6,558 nucleotides of DNA from Neisseriales bacterium (lineage in GTDB: Bacteria > Pseudomonadota > Gammaproteobacteria > Burkholderiales > UBA11063), in NCBI GenBank assembly GCA_003538525.1, contig DPRZ01000091.1:1-6558 (forward strand). Direction: 5' to 3'. The translations under genes and the position numbers were made by a program. Within the stretch, counting starts at the first letter, position 1, and each line of letters starts with the position of its first letter. The notes beneath the pieces were generated by a model that saw only the letters and a program-made list of their open reading frames with translations, was not told where the DNA came from and did not search any database. Below, piece by piece: positions 1 to 6,529 of this stretch.

Positions 1-41
1 AAAATAGTTATAAAAATCTACTCTTTTGATGGGTGATTTAA

Positions 42-49
42 TATAGAAT
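42..49 (+). promoter_or_regulatory. possible -10 element upstream of cphA
   Basis: The 87 bases before the first gene are very AT-rich. TAGAAT at 44-49 matches five of six bases of the sigma-70 -10 consensus. No convincing -35 hexamer lies 16-18 bases upstream: TTGATG at 26-31 is too close. The leader is cut by the window edge, so other promoters may lie further upstream. This is a weak call. Confidence 0.22.
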
Positions 50-75
50 ATTCGCTGGTATTAATCATTTTTTAT

Positions 76-82
76 AGGTAAG
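76..82 (+). promoter_or_regulatory. ribosome binding site of cphA
   Basis: AGGTAAG ends five bases before the ATG at 88 and is the only purine-rich Shine-Dalgarno-like stretch near it. It is weak compared with the sites before the second and third genes. The start is also supported by the protein, because the CphA family begins with a short strand like this one (MKILATNVYVGPN). Confidence 0.45.
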
Positions 83-87
83 AACAA

Positions 88-2895
88 ATGAAAATCCTTG
101 CTACTAATGTTTATGTTGGTCCTAATATATATGCTGGCTTTCCAGTTATTCGACATGTTATTGATCTTGGTGTATTGGAACAATGGCCTTCAGTTAAGCT
201 CGGCGAAGAGTTTATTGAAAAGCTTTTGATTGCTGTTCCATCTTTACATGAGCATCATTGTTCGCATGGCGAAGAGGGTGGCTTTGTAAGACGTTTAAAA
301 GAAGATGAAGGCACTTGGATTGGTCATATTTGGGAACACGTAACTCTTGAAATACAAATGCAATCAGGTATCGATGTGAGCTTTGGTCGCACACGTGGCA
401 CTGGTAAAGAGGGTGAATATACATTAGTATTTGAATATCAACAACGTGATGTTGGTTTACGCGCTTGTGAGTTAGCTCGCGATCTTTTAGTTTCGATTCT
501 TCCTGAAGCTCTAAAATCTCAAGTGGAACATAAAGTTCCTGCAGATTTTGACTTTGCCTATGAAAAAATAAGATTTATTCGTTTTGCTCAAAAAATGAAT
601 TTTGGTCCAAGTACTCAGTCGTTGATTGATGCTGCGGTACAACGTAATATTCCATATTTACGCTTAAATGAAGCTTCATTAATTCAGTTGGGTTATGGTA
701 AATACCAAAAACGTATTCAAGCTACCATTACAAGTGAAACTAGATTTATTTCAGTTGAATTAGCGAGCAATAAAAGTGCGGCGGCTAGTTTAATGGATAG
801 CGTAGGATTGCCTGTTCCACAACAACGCGTAATCGGTTCTGAACGTGAAGCGATACATGCGGCGCGCTCGATTGGTTTTCCAGTTGTGGTTAAACCTTTA
901 GATGGTAATCATGGTCGCGGAATTACGATTAACATTAAAACTGAAGAAGAAGTTATTGAGGCTTTTAATGTAGCTAAAGAAGTATCACGTAGCGTGTTAG
1001 TTGAGTCCTTCCTTGAGGGGGAAGATCATCGGATGTTAGTAATTAATGGTAAATTAGTTGCCGTGGCTAAACGTGTACCAGGACATGTAGTCGGTGATGG
1101 CTCGCATACCGTTGCTGAGTTAGTTGATATTGTCAATCAAGATCCACGCCGTGGTGTTGGACATGAAAAAGTTTTAACCCGTTTAGAATTAGATTATCAA
1201 GCAAATCAACTTTTAGAGAAAAAAGGTTATACTGCTGAGACTGTTTTACCTGAAGGTGAAGTTTGTTACCTACGTGATACGGCAAATCTTTCAACAGGTG
1301 GAACTTCAATTGATTTAACGGATCAAGTTCATCCAGATAATAAAGAAATGGCTGAGCGCGCAATTAAAGCCGTTGGTTTAGACGTTGGTGGTGTAGATTT
1401 CTTAACTAAAGATATTAGCCAATCTTATTTAGAAATTGGTGGCGGGATTTGTGAAGTGAATGCAGCACCAGGTTTCCGGATGCATACACATCCAACTGAG
1501 GGTAAATTCCGTGATGCCGCAGGTGCTGTAATGGATATGTTATTCCCTGAAGCCGAAAAAGCACGCATTCCAACTGTTGCTATTACTGGTACCAATGGTA
1601 AAACCACAACGTCTCGGATGGTTGCCCATTTATGGAAACATGCTGGTAAGATCGTTGGTTTAACTACTACCGATGGTATTTACATCAATGGTAAATTAAC
1701 TGTTAAAGGTGATACAACTGGACCAGTTTCAGCACAAATGGTTTTACGTGATCCAAATACTGAAATTGCGGTTTTAGAAACAGCGCGCGGTGGGTTATTA
1801 CGTAGCGGTTTAGGTTACGAATTTTGTAATGTTGGTGCCTGTTTAAATGTAACTGCTGATCATATTGATATTACCGAAGGTAATGGCTTGGCTGATTTGG
1901 CGAAAGTTAAACGCATTATTACCGATGCAGCTCGTGATACTGCGGTGCTAAATGCGGATGATATTGAGTGCTTGAAAATGGCTGCGACAACTGAAGCGGA
2001 AAATATTTTCTATGTAACTATGAACCCACAACATCGTTTAGTGCGTGAGCATATTCGTTTGGGTGGTAAAGCGGTTATTATTGAAAAAGGTCTTAACGGT
2101 GATATGATTACCATTTTTGATAATCAAATTCATATTCCTGTGTTATGGACACATTTAATTCCTGCAACAATGGAAGGTAAAGCAATTCATAACGTGCAAA
2201 ATGCAATGTTCGCGGTTGCAATTGCTTATAGCATGGGTATGAGCTTAGATGATTTACGCAATGGCTTACGTACTTTTGTAAGTAGCTATCATCAAACGCC
2301 TGGTCGGATGAATTTCTATGATGAGCATCCATTTAAAGTGTTGTTAGATTATGGTCATAATCCAGCTGCAATTAATATGATTGGTAAATTTGTTGATCAA
2401 ATGCAGGTTTCTGGTCGTAAAACGGCGGTGGTGACATTCCCTGGTGATCGTACTGATGAATTAATTGAAGAAAGTGTAAAATTATTACCTAAACATTTCA
2501 CCCATTTCATTGTTAAACAAGATGATAATCGTCGCGGACGTCCATCTGGTGAGGTTGCTGAGTTAATCCGTTCATTGTTGATAAAACACGGAACTAAAGC
2601 TGAAAACATCGAAATTATTTTGGATGAGCAAGAAGCGGTTAATAAAGCTTTATCCAGTGCAGTTGAAGGTGATTATGTTGTGGTGTTTGCAGATAAAGTT
2701 AGTCGTTGCTGGAAACAAATTACCTCGTTTAAATCAACTGGTAATGTTCGAGTAAAAGATGTTGACACTCGAGCTGATGATCATTTGTTAGAGCGTGGTG
2801 AAGTTGATTTAATTGCTGATGCAATTAGTAATGCAACAATGCGTACTGACAAACGCGGTGTTATTATTGAAATTGAAGAAGAACTAAACGATTAA
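88..2895 (+). CDS. cphA: cyanophycin synthetase (CphA1 type)
   Basis: This enzyme builds cyanophycin in the cytoplasm. Its ATP-grasp module adds Asp to the poly-Asp backbone, and its Mur-ligase module joins Arg to each Asp beta-carboxyl, using one ATP per bond. Seen in the 935 residues: an N domain (about 1-160) with HCS at 57-59 and GHIWEHVTLE at 79-88, an HxxEH signature; a hinge (about 174-213); an ATP-grasp domain (about 222-490) with VVKPLDGNHGRG at 267-278; and a Mur ligase with GTNGKTT at 501-507, ETARGG at 564-569, HNVQN at 701-705, PGR at 738-740, DYGHN at 754-758 and NRRGR at 814-818. All modules look intact. HxxEH fits the N-domain hydrolytic site reported to make primers in other CphA1 enzymes. 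It is somewhat longer than the roughly 870-900 residues of many CphAs, owing to a tail after about residue 876. Its stop codon overlaps the next gene's ribosome binding site, which suggests co-transcription. Confidence 0.96.
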   Translation: MKILATNVYVGPNIYAGFPVIRHVIDLGVLEQWPSVKLGEEFIEKLLIAVPSLHEHHCSHGEEGGFVRRLKEDEGTWIGHIWEHVTLEIQMQSGIDVSFGRTRGTGKEGEYTLVFEYQQRDVGLRACELARDLLVSILPEALKSQVEHKVPADFDFAYEKIRFIRFAQKMNFGPSTQSLIDAAVQRNIPYLRLNEASLIQLGYGKYQKRIQATITSETRFISVELASNKSAAASLMDSVGLPVPQQRVIGSEREAIHAARSIGFPVVVKPLDGNHGRGITINIKTEEEVIEAFNVAKEVSRSVLVESFLEGEDHRMLVINGKLVAVAKRVPGHVVGDGSHTVAELVDIVNQDPRRGVGHEKVLTRLELDYQANQLLEKKGYTAETVLPEGEVCYLRDTANLSTGGTSIDLTDQVHPDNKEMAERAIKAVGLDVGGVDFLTKDISQSYLEIGGGICEVNAAPGFRMHTHPTEGKFRDAAGAVMDMLFPEAEKARIPTVAITGTNGKTTTSRMVAHLWKHAGKIVGLTTTDGIYINGKLTVKGDTTGPVSAQMVLRDPNTEIAVLETARGGLLRSGLGYEFCNVGACLNVTADHIDITEGNGLADLAKVKRIITDAARDTAVLNADDIECLKMAATTEAENIFYVTMNPQHRLVREHIRLGGKAVIIEKGLNGDMITIFDNQIHIPVLWTHLIPATMEGKAIHNVQNAMFAVAIAYSMGMSLDDLRNGLRTFVSSYHQTPGRMNFYDEHPFKVLLDYGHNPAAINMIGKFVDQMQVSGRKTAVVTFPGDRTDELIEESVKLLPKHFTHFIVKQDDNRRGRPSGEVAELIRSLLIKHGTKAENIEIILDEQEAVNKALSSAVEGDYVVVFADKVSRCWKQITSFKSTGNVRVKDVDTRADDHLLERGEVDLIADAISNATMRTDKRGVIIEIEEELND

Positions 2896-2898
2896 GGA
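2894..2898 (+). promoter_or_regulatory. ribosome binding site of the Mur-ligase-only gene
   Basis: AAGGA lies seven bases before the ATG at 2906 and overlaps the TAA stop of cphA (2893-2895). The placement fixes the start of the second gene and points to translational coupling, so the two proteins are probably made together. Confidence 0.75.
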
Positions 2899-2905
2899 AA
2901 TAATC

Positions 2906-4600
2906 ATGTTTCAAAGAGATACACTTGCTGTACGTGTCTTAGCTGGAACGAATATGTTTTTCTCTGGCGTGGGTGGAATAGCCGAATATTTCACCCGCGA
3001 TCCTCGTAAGCTTGAGTTCGCTCAGGCTTATGAGGCAGAACTACGTAAAGTTCTTGATGCTTTAGGTTGGGATGATGTTGTATTATATAAGCGAATTTAT
3101 AGCCGTGGCTTCATTTTTGCTATGCCAACTGAATTTGATTTAACTTTTGCTGGGTGTAAAATATTTAGCATAGTTTTTGATCGGGTAGCTGCACAATTTA
3201 ACCAAGAGCCAGAACCTGATTATGCAGAAGACATTGATTATCTCGATTACGTGATTTCTCGAGAACGTTATATCGCATTGCGTGAGATTTATGATGAAGC
3301 TAAATCTCGTTCGTTGAACCTGTATGTTGATGCAGAGACTCTGTGTATCGGTAGCGGTAAGGGTGCGTACATAACTAGTATTGATGATTTGGACTTTGAT
3401 AAAGTTCCTTGGGATAATATTTATGAAATTCCAAGTGTTATGGTTACAGGTACAAATGGGAAAACCACTACTGTTCGTTTAACTAGCTTTATTTCCAAAC
3501 ACGCGGGTAAAGTCGTTGGTTATTGCTCAACAGATTGGGTGATGATTGATGGTGAAGTCGTATCAGAGGGTGATTTATCTGGTCCAAATGGCAATCGCAC
3601 AGTTATGCAAAATCCTAAAGTTGATGTTGCTGTGTTGGAAGTAGCGCGTGGCGGTATTGTTAAACGTGGTTTAGCAACCTCAAACGTTGGTGGCGCAGTA
3701 GTTATGAATGTATCTGAAGACCATTTAGGGGTTAATGGAATTGACTCAGTTGCAGATTTAGCCTTGGCTAAATTTACGGTACAGCAGGCGGTCCGTCCTG
3801 GTGGGCATAATGTGGTTAACTTGGATGATGAATTGTCACATAGTTTCATTGATGATTTGCCACGAAGTAAAGCTTTTTTTAGTCAACATTTGGCAGAGTC
3901 TGAATTATTAAATCATCTCAAAGATCCAGAGGATTATGCTTGTTTTGTTCAAGACGGTGCCTTTTATGTTTATCGTCATGGTGAGAAACAGCATATTGCG
4001 GCAATTGATGATGTTGATTTAACTTACAAAGGGTTAGCAAAACATAATATTGAAAATGTATTAGCTGCAATTTGTTTAAGCTTAGAGCTTGGTCGGTCTT
4101 ATGCAGAAATTACGGCTGGCCTACTAGCTTTTAAAAATGATGAAAATAATCAAGGACGTTTTAATTTATTTGATGTTAAGGGCAGTAAAATATTAGTTGA
4201 TTATGGGCATAATCTAGCTTCAGTCGATAATATGCTGAAATTTGCCCGCAGTATTGCTAAACCTAGCTCAAAAATTACAGTATTACTAGGCTTTTCTGGT
4301 GACCGTAAATTTATGATTGAAAGCATCTCTTCTAGCGTAATGAAGCACCAAATTGATTATGTTATTCTGAAGATGTTCACTAGTCATTTACGCGGTGCGG
4401 TAGTTGGTGAACTAGCTGGATTACTTCGCGAGAATTTGTTGAAGAAAGGTTTTCCTGCAGAAAATATATTGGCTACAGTGGAACAGGAAACCGAAGCGTT
4501 AGATCTTGTGTTATCACGTTTAGGTGAAGATAATATTTATATTATGTTGTGCCAAGACGATGCTGCTAAGGTTATTGAGACGATTAAAAACTATAAATAA
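2906..4600 (+). CDS. CphA-like Mur ligase lacking the ATP-grasp domain
   Basis: This is a 564-residue cytoplasmic Mur-ligase-family protein, probably an ATP-dependent amide or isopeptide ligase; the substrate is unknown. Seen: P-loop GTNGKTT at 182-188, LEVARGG at 244-250, NVSEDH at 268-273, HNIEN at 380-384, QGR at 416-418, DYGHN at 432-436, GDR at 465-467 and RGA at 496-498. Each has a counterpart in the same order in the CphA just upstream. Residues about 122-158 resemble the CphA hinge, after which the protein runs almost directly into the Mur core (IPSVMVTGTNGKTT), so the roughly 265-residue ATP-grasp module is absent. Residues 1-120 may be a diverged N domain but lack the HxxEH site. 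There is no signal peptide or clear membrane segment, and no frameshift, so it is not a decayed copy. This is the opposite of CphA2, which is reported to keep ATP-grasp and lose Mur function. Options are an accessory subunit of CphA, a beta-Asp-Arg synthesising ligase, or a ligase for another amino acid. The Mur-family call is firm; the role is open. Confidence 0.88.
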   Translation: MFQRDTLAVRVLAGTNMFFSGVGGIAEYFTRDPRKLEFAQAYEAELRKVLDALGWDDVVLYKRIYSRGFIFAMPTEFDLTFAGCKIFSIVFDRVAAQFNQEPEPDYAEDIDYLDYVISRERYIALREIYDEAKSRSLNLYVDAETLCIGSGKGAYITSIDDLDFDKVPWDNIYEIPSVMVTGTNGKTTTVRLTSFISKHAGKVVGYCSTDWVMIDGEVVSEGDLSGPNGNRTVMQNPKVDVAVLEVARGGIVKRGLATSNVGGAVVMNVSEDHLGVNGIDSVADLALAKFTVQQAVRPGGHNVVNLDDELSHSFIDDLPRSKAFFSQHLAESELLNHLKDPEDYACFVQDGAFYVYRHGEKQHIAAIDDVDLTYKGLAKHNIENVLAAICLSLELGRSYAEITAGLLAFKNDENNQGRFNLFDVKGSKILVDYGHNLASVDNMLKFARSIAKPSSKITVLLGFSGDRKFMIESISSSVMKHQIDYVILKMFTSHLRGAVVGELAGLLRENLLKKGFPAENILATVEQETEALDLVLSRLGEDNIYIMLCQDDAAKVIETIKNYK

Positions 4601-4643
4601 GATTGCATGACTTAGGGTTTTTTGTAGCAAGATGTTAAAAGTT

Positions 4644-4652
4644 TGGTAAAAT
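4644..4652 (+). promoter_or_regulatory. extended -10 promoter of the degradation genes
   Basis: TGGTAAAAT combines a TGn extension with TAAAAT, which matches five of six bases of the sigma-70 -10 consensus. The best -35 candidate, TTGTAG at 4622-4627, is poor and 19 bases away, as is common for extended -10 promoters. A start near 4659 would leave a leader of about 119 bases before cphB. This lets cyanophycinase be expressed apart from the synthesis genes. It is inferred from sequence only. Confidence 0.5.
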
Positions 4653-4658
4653 ATCATC

Positions 4659-4681
4659 TGCATTATTGATCGTGCATTATT
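4659..4681 (+). repeat. tandem 9-base direct repeat at the predicted transcription start
   Basis: TGCATTATT occurs at 4659-4667 and 4673-4681, with a 14-base period. The first copy begins where transcription from the extended -10 element should start. Such a position suits an operator for a repressor, but the spacing does not match the usual paired 18-base ARG boxes. The function is unknown. Confidence 0.4.
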
Positions 4682-4684
4682 AAG

Positions 4685-4713
4685 GCTTACTGAGAAACTT
4701 ATTTTCAGTAAGC
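4685..4713 (+). promoter_or_regulatory. hairpin in the cphB leader
   Basis: GCTTACTGA (4685-4693) and TCAGTAAGC (4705-4713) are perfect inverted repeats of nine bases around an 11-base AT-rich loop. The sequence that follows (TATTCAAAAG) is not a T-run, so it is not a standard intrinsic terminator for the upstream genes. It may be a leader structure affecting mRNA stability or the end of the upstream transcript, or a palindromic protein site. Confidence 0.5.
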
Positions 4714-4761
4714 TATTCAAAAGATATTGCATGCTTATCAATGACTTAGTTGAGAACAAAC

Positions 4762-4768
4762 GGGAGGA
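4762..4768 (+). promoter_or_regulatory. strong ribosome binding site of cphB
   Basis: GGGAGGA is the best Shine-Dalgarno match in the window and ends nine bases before the ATG at 4778. A second in-frame ATG at 4784 is too far away, so 4778 is the better start. Its strength suggests that cyanophycinase is efficiently translated once transcribed. Confidence 0.8.
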
Positions 4769-4777
4769 CTTACACAA

Positions 4778-5596
4778 ATGAGTATGGAGCATAAAGGGCA
4801 GCGTGGTTTTATTATTCCCATCGGCGGCCGAGAAGAAAAAGAAGTTAATACACGAGTACTAGAAAAATTTGTAGAATTAAGTGGTGGTAAAGATGCAGTA
4901 ATTTCTGTTATTCCAACTGCTTCAAATTTAGAAGATACTGGCGATCGTTACGTTGAAATATTCCAACGTATAGGCGTGAAAAAAATTTATAATAATAATA
5001 TTACAAGTCGTTTAGATGCGAATAATGAAATTTTTGTTAAGCAACTAACCGAATCAACTGGTATTTTTATGACTGGCGGTAATCAATTATTGTTATCAAC
5101 GATCTTAGGTGGCACAATTATTGCTAAGATGATCCGTAAACGTAATTCTGAGGGGGTTCCAGTTGCTGGTACTTCAGCTGGTGCTGCGTTTATTCCAGAA
5201 CATATGATTGTTGCTGGTGATTCAGGGTTAATACCGCGCGTTGGTGGTGTTTCGTTGGCGCCTGGCTTAGGTTTAACGAATAAAGTTATGATCGACCAAC
5301 ATTTTTCACAACGTAATCGATTAGGACGCTTATTAACGGCGCTATCATATAATCCGTATAAGACCGGTGTCGGTGTTGATGAGGATACGGCTGCTATTAT
5401 TGATGCTGATGGTAACATTGAAGCGATTGGCAGTGGTGCTCTGACCATAATCGATATGTCTAAGGTTGAGTTTTCTTCGGTGGCTAGTACTTCAACAGGT
5501 GAAGCAATTAGTTTAGTCGGGGTTAAGATTCATACCTTACTTGATGGTGATCGTTATAATACGAAGAGTCATGAAGTAATTCAATTTATAAAGTAA
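4778..5596 (+). CDS. cphB: cyanophycinase
   Basis: This cytoplasmic serine-type exopeptidase of family S51 releases beta-Asp-Arg dipeptides from cyanophycin. The 272-residue length is that of typical intracellular CphB. Seen: GGNQ at 100-103, the nucleophile elbow GTSAGA at 131-136 with Ser133, the family signature DQHFSQRNRLGRL at 173-185, and DEDTA at 201-205. These line up with the Synechocystis residues Gln101, Ser132, His174, Arg178, Arg180 and Arg183, shifted by about one position, so catalytic and Arg-side-chain-binding groups all appear present. There is no signal peptide, unlike secreted CphE-type enzymes that feed on external polymer; this suggests turnover of the cell's own store. 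The gene has its own promoter region and is four bases from the dipeptidase gene, with which it should form one transcript. Confidence 0.96.
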   Translation: MSMEHKGQRGFIIPIGGREEKEVNTRVLEKFVELSGGKDAVISVIPTASNLEDTGDRYVEIFQRIGVKKIYNNNITSRLDANNEIFVKQLTESTGIFMTGGNQLLLSTILGGTIIAKMIRKRNSEGVPVAGTSAGAAFIPEHMIVAGDSGLIPRVGGVSLAPGLGLTNKVMIDQHFSQRNRLGRLLTALSYNPYKTGVGVDEDTAAIIDADGNIEAIGSGALTIIDMSKVEFSSVASTSTGEAISLVGVKIHTLLDGDRYNTKSHEVIQFIK

Positions 5597-5600
5597 TACT

Positions 5601-6464
5601 ATGCAACGTATAATTATTCATGGTGGTTGTGGTGCGCGCGAGGACTTAAATACTCCTTTTGAAGCTTATCATGAGAATTTATTGCCTATTATTCAGGCGG
5701 CACGCGAATTTTTAGAGCAATCCAATGATGCGATTCAAACTGCATTGTTTGCTGCCAGATTATTGGAAAATAATCCAATCTTTAATGCTGGCACGGGGTC
5801 ACGAGTGCAACAAGATGGGCAAATTCGCATGTCTGCGTCGTATATGGATAGTCGTAAAAATAAATTTGCGGGTGTCATTAATATTCAGAATGTACAGCAT
5901 CCATCAGCGGTAGCTTACGCTTTGCATAACCAACATCATAGTATCTTAAGCGGTGAATACGCAACTAAACATGCTTATGAGAATTTGCAAATGATGCCTT
6001 ATAATCCGATGACTGAAAAGCGCTGGCAGGAATATCTTGAATTAAAGCGTGGACTAACTGGTACGATTGGGGTAGTTGTCTTAGATGATAGTGGTGTGTT
6101 GTGTGCGATTACCTCAACTGGTGGTGCTGGTTTTGAAGTTCCTGGTCGTGTTGGGGATAGTCCAACCGTAGCTGGCAATTTTGCATCGGCGGTAATGGGT
6201 ATTTCTTGTACTGGAATTGGTGAGGAAATTGTTAATAAAGCGATTGCGACCAAAGTTCACACTCGGGTATTGGATGGAATGCCATTAAATGAGGCGGTTG
6301 AGCGTTCAATTGCTGAAAGTGACGTTGACGGTGATTATGCTGGGTTGATTGCAATTGATGCTAAGGGTAATATCTGCACTGGCACAACTACAATTGCGCA
6401 AACACTCTATGCTTATTATGATGGTAATGAATATAAAACGTTTCTGGCAGATATTAAAGACTAA
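5601..6464 (+). CDS. iaaA: isoaspartyl dipeptidase / plant-type asparaginase (Ntn-hydrolase)
   Basis: This enzyme is expected to split beta-Asp-Arg, the CphB product, into Asp and Arg, the last step of cyanophycin use; related enzymes also act on other beta-aspartyl dipeptides and asparagine. Seen: HGGCG at 7-11, FNAGTGS at 61-67, the autocleavage and nucleophile site GTIG with Thr155, STGG at 172-175, GRVGDSP at 182-188 and CTGIGE at 203-208. Thr155, Thr173, Arg183 and Asp186 keep the spacing of E. coli EcAIII Thr179, Thr197, Arg207 and Asp210. Self-cleavage would give an alpha chain of 154 and a beta chain of 133 residues. At 287 residues it is shorter than EcAIII (321), mostly before Thr155. 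The usual E-x-D-A stretch reads RMSA at 76-79. No Shine-Dalgarno is visible before the ATG, so translation probably couples to cphB. The cphI label used for cyanophycin-linked members may fit better than iaaA. Confidence 0.93.
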   Translation: MQRIIIHGGCGAREDLNTPFEAYHENLLPIIQAAREFLEQSNDAIQTALFAARLLENNPIFNAGTGSRVQQDGQIRMSASYMDSRKNKFAGVINIQNVQHPSAVAYALHNQHHSILSGEYATKHAYENLQMMPYNPMTEKRWQEYLELKRGLTGTIGVVVLDDSGVLCAITSTGGAGFEVPGRVGDSPTVAGNFASAVMGISCTGIGEEIVNKAIATKVHTRVLDGMPLNEAVERSIAESDVDGDYAGLIAIDAKGNICTGTTTIAQTLYAYYDGNEYKTFLADIKD

Positions 6465-6481
6465 GTCAAAGAATATTTATT

Positions 6482-6514
6482 AAAAACACCAGTTAAAATT
6501 AGCTGGTGTTTTTT
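6482..6514 (+). terminator. intrinsic terminator, probably bidirectional
   Basis: AAAAACACCAG (6482-6492) pairs perfectly with CTGGTGTTTTT (6503-6513). The stem can extend inward by a U-G, a U-A and an A-U pair to a four-base loop, and it is followed on the + strand by a T-run ending at 6514. The A-run before the stem gives a T-run on the other strand, so it could also stop convergent transcription. It lies 17 bases after the dipeptidase stop and closes the degradation module. Confidence 0.88.
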
Positions 6515-6529
6515 AGATTTAGGGGCTAG

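Larger units (their letters stand above)
4602..4749 (+). repeat. pair of short boxes at both ends of the intergenic spacer
   Basis: ATTGCATG occurs at 4602-4609 and 4726-4733, and ATGACTTAG at 4607-4615 and 4741-4749. In the first copy the two words overlap into one 14-base string; in the second they are separated by seven bases. This could be a relic of a local duplication, a pair of regulator sites, or chance in AT-rich DNA. Confidence 0.3.

Noticed and set aside
3520..3849. Open frame of 109 codons on the minus strand inside the Mur-only gene
   Set aside because: It lies wholly within a well-supported coding region, has no ribosome binding site I can see, and its product resembles no family. 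It is a shadow frame.
3874..3880. Run of seven Ts in the Mur-only gene as a phase-variation tract
   Set aside because: Seven bases is ordinary in DNA this AT-rich, and the frame is intact on both sides.
2906..4600. Ordinary peptidoglycan MurE/MurC or a decayed cphA copy
   Set aside because: The motif wording (E-V-A-R-G-G, D-Y-G-H-N, G-D-R, R-G) follows the CphA Mur region rather than peptidoglycan ligases, and the frame is intact with a good ribosome binding site.
4598..4623. Possible terminator right after the second gene (TAAG/CTTA followed by six Ts at 4618-4623)
   Set aside because: The stem is only four AT-rich pairs with a nine-base loop, too weak to call. Partial read-through into cphB remains possible.
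4659..4681. ArgR (ARG box) operator
   Set aside because: The two words are direct repeats 14 bases apart, whereas ARG boxes are 18-base imperfect palindromes, usually paired about 21 bases apart.
4520..4792. Minus-strand frame across the end of the second gene and the spacer
   Set aside because: It overlaps the spacer but has no family resemblance. Its composition is what AT-rich non-coding DNA gives, and it would run against the cphB promoter.
4988..5000. AAT triplet repeats in cphB
   Set aside because: Only three to four units, coding in frame for an Asn stretch. Changes in unit number would not shift the frame, and there is no sign of function.
5083..5448. Open frame of 121 codons on the minus strand inside cphB
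   Set aside because: It is antisense to the catalytic core of cyanophycinase, low in complexity (rich in Pro, Ile and Ser), and has no independent support.
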